Notes under the pieces: model-generated
What the model saw: only the letters and a program-made list of their open reading frames with translations
The model's database searches: none
Told to the model about the DNA's origin: nothing
In this document: piece by piece, positions 23,749-32,760 of the stretch
How positions within the stretch are numbered: position 1 is the first letter of the stretch
How the letters are laid out: every line of letters begins with the position of its first letter
DNA from: Durusdinium trenchii
Taxonomy: Eukaryota > Sar > Dinophyceae > Suessiales > Symbiodiniaceae
DNA: 64,000 nucleotides
Assembly (NCBI GenBank): GCA_963970005.1
Contig: CAXAMN010015224.1
Coordinates: 748,910 to 812,909, forward strand
Reading direction: 5' to 3'
Made by a program: the position numbers and the translations under genes

Positions 23749-24092
23749 TTGAGTAGGTTGCTCCGTGGAGCGCGGATTTCAGGCTGCTTCGCGGTGAGCA
23801 TTAGCCCTTTAAGATTACTGCAGGTTAGACCTTGACTGAAAAAAATGCTGGGTCCGAGTAACAGTATTGTTGAACAAGAATGCAAGTGAAACGATTGAAA
23901 CAGTTCTAAAATGGCAGGTACGTCGATTTGGCGTCCCAAATCGATTTCACAGACCAATGCAAGTGTCTTTGTTAGTGCCAGACTTGCATGGTCCCTGGCA
24001 CCCCCTGCTGCTGTACATTGGTCACAAAAGTCATAGGGTAGGTTAGAAAGAGTTAGGGTAGTGTCCTTGGAAACAGGAGTGGACACACACAA
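23738..24092 (+). repeat. Structured repeat unit, family II copy 1
   Basis: Shares with family I the start 'CACACTTGAG', the segment 'GTTGCTCCGTGGAGCGCG' and the end 'GTGTCCTTGGAAACAGGAG', but differs in the middle. Nearly identical to 25503-25853. Confidence 0.85.
23914..24008 (+). ncRNA. Covarying module, family II copy 1
   Basis: P1 is CGATTTGG/CCAAATCG (23924-23943) around CGTC and extends by a U-A and a terminal G-U pair. P2 is GTGCCAG/CTGGCAC (23975-24001). The P2 loop ACTTGCAT (23982-23989) pairs with ATGCAAGT (23957-23964). The outer pair GCAGG/CCTGC is unchanged. An alternative, GACCAATG with CATTGGTC (24016-24023), is also possible and competes with part of the pseudoknot. Confidence 0.75.
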
Positions 24093-24306
24093 TGAGCCGA
24101 ATCGGCGCATATAGACCGGATCAGAAAATACCGTGTAATAAATAAATAGTGGTAGGGCAGGACGTCGGAAAGGTCTTGTAAATTGTAAACTGTAAAATGT
24201 AAAGTGAAGGACTGCGAGTCTGCCGGCGCATGGTCCTTTTCCTCGTGGCCGCAGCGCCGCGGCGCAATGTTCTTTGGAATGACCTTTTTTGTCACATAGA
24301 GCTGCA

Positions 24307-24849
24307 TCAACTGCTGTGCTGTGGCTGGTGCTGGGTGCTGTGGGAACGTGTATCTTCGTAAAGTGTGGTGGCGTGACTGTAAGCCTGAAAGGCGTAGTCT
24401 GTGACTCCCCGCTGAGGTGCAGTTGGTGGTGCAGTTGGCTGAGGTGTGAGTTGTGGCACTTGTGGTTGCGGTAGTGGTTGTGGTGGCGTATGGTGAGCTG
24501 AAGCGGAAATGGCAATGTGCTGCGGGGCTGCTGGAGTGTGTGGTGGTGGTGGTGGAGCCGGTGTGGTAGGCTGTGGTATGGCGGTCACTGCTGGATTGGT
24601 GGCATGTGGTGGAGCAGTTGTTGGAGGTGGTGGTTGTAGTAATGGTGTGGGTGGTGATTGGTTTGTCGTATGCGGTGGATGTGGTTGATGTGGTTGATGA
24701 GGTTGAGGTTGAGGTGGCAGTGTGGGATGTGTGTGGACATGGGATTGTATTGGCTGTGTCGCGTGAAGTGGATGCTGTTGCGGATGCTGCTGTAGATGTG
24801 GTTGCTGCTGTAGATGTGGTGGTAGTGAATACGGCCAGGGATACGTCAT
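24307..24849 (-). CDS. Pro/Gln/His-rich low-complexity protein
   Basis: A 180-codon ATG-initiated frame starts 'MTYPWPYSLPPHLQQQPH' and continues as a Pro-Gln-His-Thr-rich sequence with no stops, ending just upstream of family II copy 1. Other frames over the same repetitive DNA are also open (Thr/Ser-rich), so the length alone is not proof. Support comes from the ordered N-terminus and its duplication at 25014-25070. There is no signal peptide or domain. It could be a scaffold-like disordered protein or an artefact of tgg-rich repeats. Confidence 0.4.
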   Translation of the reverse strand: MTYPWPYSLPPHLQQQPHLQQHPQQHPLHATQPIQSHVHTHPTLPPQPQPHQPHQPHPPHTTNQSPPTPLLQPPPPTTAPPHATNPAVTAIPQPTTPAPPPPPHTPAAPQHIAISASAHHTPPQPLPQPQVPQLTPQPTAPPTAPQRGVTDYAFQAYSHATTLYEDTRSHSTQHQPQHSS

Positions 24850-24958
24850 GGCTGCTCGGCAAGTCGAATAGAGTCAATGTATGTGTAAATAAAGGTGTGA
24901 ATCAAAGCAGTCCTTGAACTTGAATGAGTGAAACTGTAGGCTGTATAACAGGTCGCTG
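24801..24958. repeat. Tandem duplication, copy 1
   Basis: Repeated with few changes at 25022-25179 (offset 221-222 bp). It includes the first codons and upstream region of the Pro/Gln/His-rich frame. Confidence 0.9.
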
Positions 24959-25013
24959 TGGTCGCTGCTTGTGTCGCTGTGGTTGCTGCTTGTGAAACTG
25001 AATGCTGCTTGTG

Positions 25014-25070
25014 TCACTGTGGTTGCTGCTGTAGATGCGGTGGTAGTGAATACGGCCAGGGATACGTCAT
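25014..25070 (-). pseudogene. Truncated duplicate of the Pro/Gln/His-rich ORF start
   Basis: The second copy of the tandem repeat carries the same ATG and first 17 residues, 'MTYPWPYSLPPHLQQQP', then one more codon and a TGA stop. It is either a broken duplicate or a very short upstream frame. Confidence 0.6.
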
Positions 25071-25179
25071 GGCTGCTCGGCAAGTCGAATAAAGTCGATG
25101 TATGTGTAAATAAGGTGTGAATCAAAGCAGTCCTTGAACTTGAATGAGTGAAACTGTAGGCTGTATAACAGGTCGCTGC
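25022..25179. repeat. Tandem duplication, copy 2
   Basis: Matches 24801-24958 and ends at the shared 'aacaggtcgctg'. Confidence 0.9.
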
Positions 25180-25229
25180 AAAGAGGAGGAGTGTGCAATT
25201 GTCTTCAATTAACATCTTGAAATTAAAAT

Positions 25230-25503
25230 TGAACTTAAAAATTGGAAGGAAAGGATTCCCGGGTGAAACAGTTACAGTTTGACTCTGCAGTACATTTCAG
25301 AAGGAACTTCAGTGAACTCTGCAGTAAACTTCACGTGTGCAGGGTGAGACAATTCAAGCGGAATTTCGAGCAGGGGAATTCAGTAGAGTAAATTCAGAAA
25401 AACTTCAGGAAGCTTACCCCTGCGATGAGGAGTGGAAAGGTTCTTGCAGTAACGGCGCCCCGCAGGGATCACACAGCTTACCACACTGGGAAGAAGCTGC
25501 GAA
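25230..25503. repeat. Upstream flank repeat, copy 2
   Basis: Diverged copy of 23080-23392, directly preceding family II copy 2. Confidence 0.75.
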
Positions 25504-25853
25504 GACACACTTGAGTAGGTTGCTCCGTGGAGCGCGATTTCAGGCTGCTTCGCGGTGAGCATTAGCCCTTTAAGATTACTGCAGGTTAGACCTTGACTGA
25601 AAAAATGCTGGGTCCGAGTAACAGTATTGTTGAACAAGAATGCAAGTGAAACGATTGAAACAGTTCTAAAATGGCAGGTACGTCGATTTGGCGTCCCAAA
25701 TCGATTTCACAGACCAATGCAAGTGTCTTTGTTAGTGCCAGACTTGCATGGTCCCTGGCACCCCCTGCTGCTGTACATTGGTCACAAAAGTCATAGGGTA
25801 GGTTAGAAAGAGTTAGGGTAGTGTCCTTGGAAACAGGAGTGGACACACACACA
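25503..25853 (+). repeat. Structured repeat unit, family II copy 2
   Basis: Nearly identical to 23738-24092. Its terminal (AC)n runs straight into family III copy 1. Confidence 0.85.
25674..25768 (+). ncRNA. Covarying module, family II copy 2
   Basis: Same sequence and pairings as 23914-24008. Confidence 0.72.
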
Positions 25854-25855
25854 CA

Positions 25856-26280
25856 CTTAGGATAGGGTGTACTGAACTGAAAGCAGTGCCACACGCCGGC
25901 CTAGGGTTCCAATTCCTAAGGGTACAGGTAAGGAAACCTAAAAGGAAGTGGAGGTCCATCAAGTTCAGCGAGGCCATCAATTCTAAAGGAACCACCGGAC
26001 GATCGATCGACAGAATGACGTCGTTCGCTCACATCTGCAGAGCAAGAAAACATCAAATCTTCAAATCTTCGAGGTTCTTGGCTTAGCCTCTTGCCATGCG
26101 GAGAAGGAAAATGCAGGTACGTGCAATCTGCGTCCAGATTGCATATCACAGCAAACTTGAAGTGTCTTCGTTGAGCGGTGACTTCAAGAATGCCCACCGC
26201 TCCCCTGCTGTAAATGTGGAAGCAAAACCAAAAACCAAACAATCCGAAAGGATCCCTGTGATTCCAAGGGTTACACACAC
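25856..26280 (+). repeat. Structured repeat unit, family III copy 1
   Basis: Starts 'CTTAGGATAGGG' after an AC tract and ends 'CCAAGGGTTACACACAC'. Repeated at 27279-27703 at a constant offset of 1423 bp with only a few substitutions. CTTAGGA (25856-25862) can pair with TCCTAAG (25914-25920), a possible 5' domain. Confidence 0.9.
26113..26208 (+). ncRNA. Covarying module, family III copy 1
   Basis: P1 is GCAATCTG/CAGATTGC (26123-26142) around CGTC, extended by U-A and G-U. P2 is AGCGGTG/CACCGCT (26174-26201). The P2 loop ACTTCAAG (26181-26188) pairs with CTTGAAGT (26156-26163). The outer pair GCAGG/CCTGC is kept. A plus-strand frame crosses it ('MQVRAICVQIAYHSK'), but the corresponding frames in families I and II are not homologous. 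Confidence 0.75.
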
Positions 26281-26413
26281 ACGCCTCCCCAAAGGGAGGC
26301 AAATTTCTCGGTAGGTCTACCTTTTGATAATAAGCTCCGGACGGGTCAAAGCCAGGTGTTCTTCTGAACCAGGCTCCGGACAACTCAAAATGGAGGAGGT
26401 GAGATTTCAGTGA

Positions 26414-26645
26414 GGATGGTTGGTGCGGTTGCCAGCTGCACAGTAAAAGGCCCAGGCAGCCCTGCACGCGGTTATCCAGTAGGGTGTAAACCCAAGGTGT
26501 GTGGAGGCGCAGGAAGAGGAAGAACAAGAAACGGAAAAGAAGTGACGGTTTCTTGTAAACTGGAGGAAGGATGGTTGGTGCGGTTGCCAGCTGCACAGTG
26601 AAAGGCCCAGGCACCCCTGCACGCTGTTAGCCGGTAGGGTGTAGA
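26414..26645. repeat. Tandem direct repeat, period 155 bp
   Basis: About 80 bp starting 'ggatggttggtgcggttgcc' occurs at 26414 and again at 26569 with a few substitutions. Confidence 0.8.
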
Positions 26646-26725
26646 CCCCGGCGTAAGGAAGGGAAAGGAAAGGTGTAGGCGGCGAGGCCGGTAGGAGAGA
26701 GCTGCATAGCGGCGGGAGGCGCAGG

Positions 26726-26886
26726 GAGAGAGAGAGAGAGTGAGAGAGAGAGAGAGAGTGAGAGAGGTGCTCCCAGCGACGAGCCCAGCGTCCAAGGACA
26801 CACCAAACGAGAAAAGGAATGAGACGATGGTGTTCCCAGCTACCACTCAAGCGTCCAAGGACACACCCGTCAAGAAAAGGAGAGAG

Positions 26887-26926
<40 letters not shown>

Positions 26927-26970
26927 GCTCCCAGCTACGAAACAAGCGTCCAGGGACACACCAAAGAGGA
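26726..26970. repeat. (GA)n tracts with a triplicated 45-bp motif
   Basis: (GA)n runs at about 26726-26766 and 26879-26924 separate three copies of a motif containing 'GCGTCCAAGGACACACC' (26767-26814, 26830-26880, 26925-26970; the third has GCGTCCAGGGACACACC). Confidence 0.85.
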
Positions 26971-27040
26971 GCGGGGAGCGGAGAAGGAGGAATCATCACA
27001 CTAAGGTCCCGACAGGTTCCAATGAACATTAAACTTGCTT

Positions 27041-27101
27041 TGACCGCTGTGGTCACCTTGTGCCCTGCCGAAATGGCTGGCTGCTTTGACCGCTACGGTC
27101 A
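27041..27101. repeat. Two small related hairpins
   Basis: TGACC-gctgt-GGTCA (27041-27055) and TGACCG-cta-CGGTCA (27087-27101), each within a repeated 'ctttgaccgct' context. Confidence 0.6.
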
Positions 27102-27278
27102 CGTAAAGGCATGAGCCAACTTGGAATTCCAAAGATGAGACAAACATCCCACTTCTTGAGGCGTAAGCCATCTACTGTCCGCTCCGGACACTACATCTCC
27201 AAAGCAGGGGAGATAACGACAACGGGTCCACGGAGGCACTCTGCGGGCTCATCCCGGGTTGGCACGAGGCCAAACACA

Positions 27279-27703
27279 CTTAGGATAGGGTGTACTGAAC
27301 TGAAAGCGGTGCCACACGCCGGCCTAGGGTTCCAATTCCTAAGGGTACAGGTAAGGAAACCTAAAAGGAAGTGGAGGTCCATCAAGTTCAGCGAGGCCAT
27401 CAATTCTAAAGGAACCACCGGACGATCGATCGACAGAATGACGTCGTTCGCTCACATCTGCAGTGCAAGAAAACATCAAATCTTCAAATCTTCGAGGTTC
27501 TTGACTTAGCCTCTTGCCATGCGGAGAAGGAAAATGCAGGTACGTGCAATCTGCGTCCAGATTGCATATCACAGCAAACTTGAAGTGTCTTCGTTGAGCG
27601 GTGACTTCAAGAATGCCCACCGCTCCCCTGCTGTAAATGTGGAAGCAAAACCAAAAACCAAACAATCCGAAAGGATCCCTGTGATTCCAAGGGTTACACA
27701 CAC
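27279..27703 (+). repeat. Structured repeat unit, family III copy 2
   Basis: About 99% identical by eye to 25856-26280, with the same orientation. It is followed by degenerate (AC)n/(A)n sequence to about 27750. Confidence 0.9.
27536..27631 (+). ncRNA. Covarying module, family III copy 2
   Basis: Identical pairings to 26113-26208. Confidence 0.72.
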
Positions 27704-27850
27704 AAAAGAGGACAAACGCACACACACAAAAAAGAAACACACACACACAGGTGACCCACAATTACACCTGATCGGTTGGGGACAGCTTGAACTACATAGT
27801 AGACCCCTTAAGAGATTGGTTCCCGCATGTAGATCGTCCGGACTCTCAAG

Positions 27851-27962
27851 TGTCCACTGAAAGCATTGCGACCGAGTGGAGAGATCAAGCTCGGCGCCTG
27901 AGTGGACGCCTCTTCCCAAGCGATATGGGCCGCGTCGCGATAGTCGCCTGGACCTGGCAGGG
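27851..27962 (+). CDS. Exon 1 of a two-exon chain, unrecognised
   Basis: The plus frame after a CTCTCAAG acceptor reads 'STESIATEWRDQARRL' and 'MGRVAIVAWTWQG'. A GTCGCCG donor leaves phase 2, which joins in frame to 28336. The unspliced frame remains open further downstream, so the donor is provisional. Confidence 0.45.
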
Positions 27963-28335
27963 GTCGCCGTGGTCGGTGGTTTTTTTGCGTTTCACTGGGC
28001 CAGAGATGGATGAATGGATTGGCTCAGAATCCTTGCTTCTTCCAACTATGCTGGTTGTTCTGCTGTCTGCTTGTACACATCTTTTGCATGGTCATAGATC
28101 GTCTAGGTCTAATCAGGGTCGGACAATTCTTGGGGATTTCCCAACAGGCGTCCGAACTGCGCCTTGTTCTTGGGTAGGAACACTATATTGTGGACAAAAC
28201 TTGTTTGTTTCCAAAGGTTGCAAGTATAGTAACCATTCTGGCCACCTTCAAGAGTGCGCTCCAGTTGCTCAAGTTTCACAATCCTTGAGTTGAACATAGT
28301 TGAACCTCCCTCGCTGGACTCGCTGCGACTCGCAG

Positions 28336-28503
28336 TGGACGGGGTGGTACCGCCGCCCAACTCCCAGCTCGCTTGGCAGCCGTCGCCGAACCGGCTTCAT
28401 TCTTCGGGTTTCGAAGAGTTCCTAAAATGTGTCTTGCACGGTCTACGGCGCCATGGTGGGCCCTTCAAGCATCTCCGCAAGCCGATTTCGGTCGGCTGAA
28501 GGA
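28336..28503 (+). CDS. Exon 2 of the chain, unrecognised
   Basis: Follows a pyrimidine-rich acceptor (GACTCGCAG) and ends at GGA|GTGAGC. The peptide contains 'LPARLAAVAEPASFFG' and 'WWALQASPQADFGRLK'. A second plus frame ('EPPSLDSLRLAVDGVV') overlaps; the GTGAGC donor and phase match favour the frame described. Confidence 0.45.
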
Positions 28504-30535
28504 GTGAGCTTCAGCGCAGTTGAGGTTTCTACTCTGGGCCGTTCCACTGCAGTTCACGCGGCAGCCCAGTGGTCCACTTAAGTTGGTGGCAGCATGTGAC
28601 CCGCGTATAGAAATGGATGGTCTGGATTATCCAGACCAGGCGTTAACAGTCCTTAGGTTCATAGGCGGATCCAAAACAGAACAAAAAGGGATATGACCAG
28701 GCTGTTGACAAGGCCTTGAGTTCTTCATCCATCAAAAAGCATCTTATTAGAAGTCAAGCCTTTGGTATTCTGCTCTTGTCTAGATTTTGCTATTCCTACA
28801 TGCAAAAAAGGCTTCCTAGCCGAGTACCACCTAGGACCTAGGATGACTTTGAGAACCACCCAGTACACCAACCAAACAAAGCCAGCATCTCAACAAAATC
28901 AACCACAATGAATCAAACAAACATGTATTATGTATTCCCGGCTAAAGCAAGAAGTTAAGGTTGGATTCCTTGCTCTCGTTCACATGTTTAGGATAAACAT
29001 ATCAACAACATCCCAAAGTCAATTGGTTCCTGATCATCCAAGCAATTATATATTCATCCTTTGAGGTTGGAAGAAGCCCCGTCCAAGTCCATCCCATTTA
29101 CGGCCGTGCTGATTCCCAAGAAGGAACACTCATGCCCTCTTCAACTGCAAGTGCAGCCCGCCAACCAAAAAGAACACAATCTCTATGTGCAAATCCACAG
29201 AGGCTATCGTTTGCCCAGTTGACGTTTCCAAGTCTTAGACTTCTGCCACCCCGCCGCTCGCCCGACACGCGACGCCTGGCGTCCGGCACTCCTCCCGATG
29301 CAAAGCGCCAAACTGCGGGCTCCGGAAGACGGGCGACCTGGGCATCGGTGGAACATGCGGCCGAAACATGGAGCTGCTGCAAAGAGAGTGGCCAGTGGGT
29401 AACGTGATGGGAGTCCGTGCCATGGGTAGTTCCATGTGTTTGTTGTTTTCCAAGGAATACGCTGCAGGATGGATATAGATGTGGCGCTTGGTTTTCGGAT
29501 GGATGCGGGGCTTCCAGCACTGAAATCGCTGGTTCTGAGTGGTCCGATGGTTGGTGGACGATCCCTTCATCGGTGCTCCGTCGCTTGCCAGGTCGGGCCA
29601 AGATGTAGGCCATGCTGGCCTAAATGAGGATTCCCTCATCTTAGGGCATCGGTAGATAGCAATGCTTCGGAATTCACGATTGAATTAGTGGGATTTAGTG
29701 AGTATGGCTTTGGAGGTGTCAGGGCCAACAAAACTTGGGAACCTAAAACCATGCATGCCCCTCCCCAAGCTGACCAGTTGCTATGGGCAGTCTGCAATGA
29801 TTCAACGAGATGCATGCCCTCGAAAGCAGCTAAAACAGGTGTCGTTTGCCGATCGTCGGCGTCTCACTTCATGGGAGTCCAACCGCCTCCTCCAACCGAC
29901 CCAATGATGCCTCCAAAGCAACTTGAACGCTCATGACAAGTCCAACATCATTGTGGTATGGAACAGAAACCCAGATGAGTCATCATATAAAATGAGGCGT
30001 CGTATCACGCCACATGGAAGAGAAACCCAGATTGTACAAGAAAGCTGCCTTTCAATCCCGGTGCGCATGCCACTCCCGTTCTTTGGGCAGCCAATTCCGT
30101 GTCACCAGCGGCATTGCAAACGTGGCCCAGTTACATTGAAACATGTTCGTTCACCAACGAAACGTAGAATATTGATTACAAAATCAAAAAAGAAGTCTTA
30201 CAATCCCACTTTGGGGGAATCTACATTAGGCCTGGCTCCCGCTTGACCTGCAAGTCTTGGCGCCCGAGCGGGCTGCGCCGGTGCTCCAGCATGGCACGCA
30301 AGGGCACGTCCAAGTCATAGCAGCCTGGACCTCCGATCAGTCTGGAAAAAATGACAAAGTTTGCAAACAATTACTAGACGACATGACTACATGTGTCGAG
30401 TTCGTATACAGCCACCTTCCAGTGCAAATAAGATATTTGAGCGGCATACACCCTGACAACACCAAATACTTTTAATTTAAACTAAAATATTGTTATATAT
30501 TACTTATATGTTAGAAACCAATCTTACTCTACCAC
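28504..30535. other. Ambiguous island 29230-29590, otherwise non-coding
   Basis: 29098-29613 is open on the minus strand for 171 codons while two plus frames are also open, so coding strand is undecided. The flanks are AT-rich, with no repeat or RNA gene seen. Confidence 0.3.
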
Positions 30536-30784
30536 CTGGGCCTGTTCCACTTCTGACAATCTGCCTTCAGATTCCAGCTTCCGCATGAATCCGATGCAAG
30601 GCGCGCCAAGTGAACAAGTTCCGCTTCCTATAGGGTGTCCGCGAGCTGAATGATGCGGTGCCGCGCCAACTGCCAAGTCCTCCCGCTCCTCGTCCATGAC
30701 GCTTGACTGCTCCGCGCGCAGGGATGAACTTGAGACTCTTGCACCTGATGCTGCCTTTGACCCGGCACCTACCGCATTCGACAC
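30536..30784 (-). CDS. Exon, acidic helix-rich peptide
   Basis: Ends at a CCCAG|GTGGTAG donor after 'LESEGRLSEVEQAQ'. Upstream it reads 'LRAEQSSVMDEERED'. The acceptor is one of several AGs between 30700 and 30784. A plus frame overlaps the 5' part only. The charged composition is typical of coding sequence; no domain is recognised. Confidence 0.5.
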
Positions 30785-31229
30785 GGATCCGTCCCTTCAG
30801 CTTTCAACCTCGACTACACAACACTGTGCAGACTTCGTGGCAGGCACCATACTTTGTAAACCTCAAAGGTTCGTGACAGCACTTTGTGAAAACCTCGCAA
30901 CGTAATTTTGCAGCGGCTGCAGCACTCTGAGAACCTCCTAAGCGCAGAATAATGGCAGGCGCAGCAGCACTTTGTGCACATCAAACTGCACAAATGCACT
31001 ATCATCATGTGTGTGCTCTCAAATGCGTTCTCATACATGTGTTGTTCTCACAAGTGTGCTCTCTTATGGTGCGTCCTCTAAGTTCACCCAGCACTTCCCG
31101 TTGCCAACACCGGGCCGCCCCTGCTCCGGTCCCGGTCCCCCACTGAGTTCGCCACCCAGATCTGGACCTGAGACGCAGCACCCGGAGCAGTCGGAGGACG
31201 TGGAGAGGTGGAGAACCACCCGTTTGGTA

Positions 31230-31290
31230 TGAGGAGTTCATGGTCATCCAAGGGCCAAGGTTCCACTCACTTCCATCATTTCAGGGAGTG
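31230..31290. repeat. Dispersed repeat, copy 3
   Basis: Related to the right part of 13427-13514 ('CATCCAAGGG' through 'GGGAGTGT'). Confidence 0.45.
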
Positions 31291-31936
31291 TGTGTTGTTA
31301 TCAAAAAATATCGTAAAACATGTCAATGCAACCATCGTCCGGTTTTGACAAGTCCAGCCAAGTCGTGCCAAAAGTCGGGAAATCGATGTCACACGGAGTC
31401 ATATACAGTGTATGTATAATCATGCACAGACCCACGATGATGGCCTGTCAGTAATTTTGCACAGAATCCCTCAGTGACAGCACAGCTGGTCCCTCTGCCC
31501 TCCCAATGAGCTAGGTATTTGTTGAATCTGATCTTCGGTTGTGCATGTTTTGCACACAAACCTTCCTGATGTTCCTGGATCTGCACAAATCAACGAAACT
31601 AACCGTTGGGTGGAACCAACATCATCCCATTCAAATAGGACGGACTGTCTGGAAAATTGTAACTTGTCTGGGTTTTCATTGCCAAAGGGTATCGGGTAAA
31701 ACTCAAATACATATCATAAAAGTGTATCGTCTGCCAAAGGGATTCAAATGGTATCGTTGACCAAAACATGTTTCAACAGGGTGTCTTTTTCGTGAATGCG
31801 GGATGCCTTTTTTCGTGAATGTTACTCTTCTATCCACTCAAAAATCATCAAAATCACCGACCGCACTGGCTTTGATCCACGACACGCACCGAGCGTCCGT
31901 CGTCCAACGTCCCTGGGCCTCCCTCACTGCCGCCGC

Positions 31937-31958
31937 GCGCGGCAGCCGGCTGCCGCGC
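31937..31958. repeat. 22-nt perfect GC palindrome
   Basis: From 31937 to 31958 the sequence equals its own reverse complement (gcgcggcagcc and its mirror). It lies in a very GC-rich island (31880-32010) open on both strands. Confidence 0.8.
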
Positions 31959-32353
31959 CGAGCGGGCGCCAAACGGCGCCTGCCCCGGTGGCGGCTTCAG
32001 CCAAAAAAAACGGTGGTCCACAGAGCTTCAACGGTGGTCGAAGTGTCAAAAACTGTCATGTTTAAGTTAATTTAAATGCTTTTGCTATAGACGTCTCAGC
32101 TCGCATGCAGAAGTTTTGTTGTTGCTAAACCCAACAACTTAATTATCGGCACTGCTGGTCTTTCAAAGCAGCAAAAGACGAAGACCAAAAGCTGCTGGCT
32201 CAATGCTCAGCCGATGAAGTTTTAAACTAGAGTCCGAAGTAGCTAGCAGCTAGATGTACGGCGAGCTAGGTCTTCATAGTCATGCCGACAAGAACACGGA
32301 CAGTGACAAGGCTTGGGACTGCTCCCTTCCTTAACTGGCGCTGCCTCCACAAT

Positions 32354-32760
32354 CTATTCTACGCTCCACCGCAAAGACTCCAGAGACTCCAGAGATTTCT
32401 GAACAGCGGCTTCCAATGTGACCTGTAATTTGACACTGCCCGCGTGGCTTGAGGCAACTTGAAGCTCTCCCATAACAGCTGCAGCAGAGTCAAAGATATG
32501 CACAGCACCTAGTGCCGACCCTTCGTAGGATTCACCCTGCACAATTTCAAGGCCAGCACATGTATCCGGGCAGTCAGGACTGTCGCCAAGGGTGCAGCCA
32601 TCAGAATTGAAGTCTTCACCTTGCCTGCCCTGGCTCCCTTGCGACTCACTGAGCCACGATACACTGAGAGGACCACTTCCTCGCCATCCGGGCGCATAGC
32701 CAACACCTGCAGCCTTTTTGTGTGCCTCATCTCGCCATCGGTAGCGGCTTTTACCGTCCC
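32354..32760 (-). CDS. 134-codon exon, possible C-terminal exon
   Basis: After a TAGCTAG acceptor the frame stays open for 134 codons to a TAG. It reads from 'YRWRDEAHKKAAGVGYAPGW' through an acidic Cys segment 'DGCTLGDSPDCPDTC' to 'ALGAVHIFDSAAAVMGELQV' and a Leu/Glu-rich end. This is the longest single exon in the region. A second minus frame is open over the 5' half. The family is not recognised; the small Cys cluster suggests a disulphide or metal site. Confidence 0.55.

Noticed and set aside
23655-24877. Long minus-strand open frames of 286 and 274 codons
   Set aside because: They run through two structured repeat units and simple tgg/AC repeats in frames not conserved between copies. 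Only the frame starting at 24849 has an ordered N-terminus.
22376-27703. Structured units as CRISPR-like repeats or integron attC sites
   Set aside because: Units are 350-420 bp, few in number, joined by microsatellites and set among eukaryotic-type exons; no Cas or integrase genes are present.
29098-29613. 171-codon minus-strand frame as a gene
   Set aside because: Two plus-strand frames are equally open in the same GC-rich island and no splice or domain evidence decides between them.
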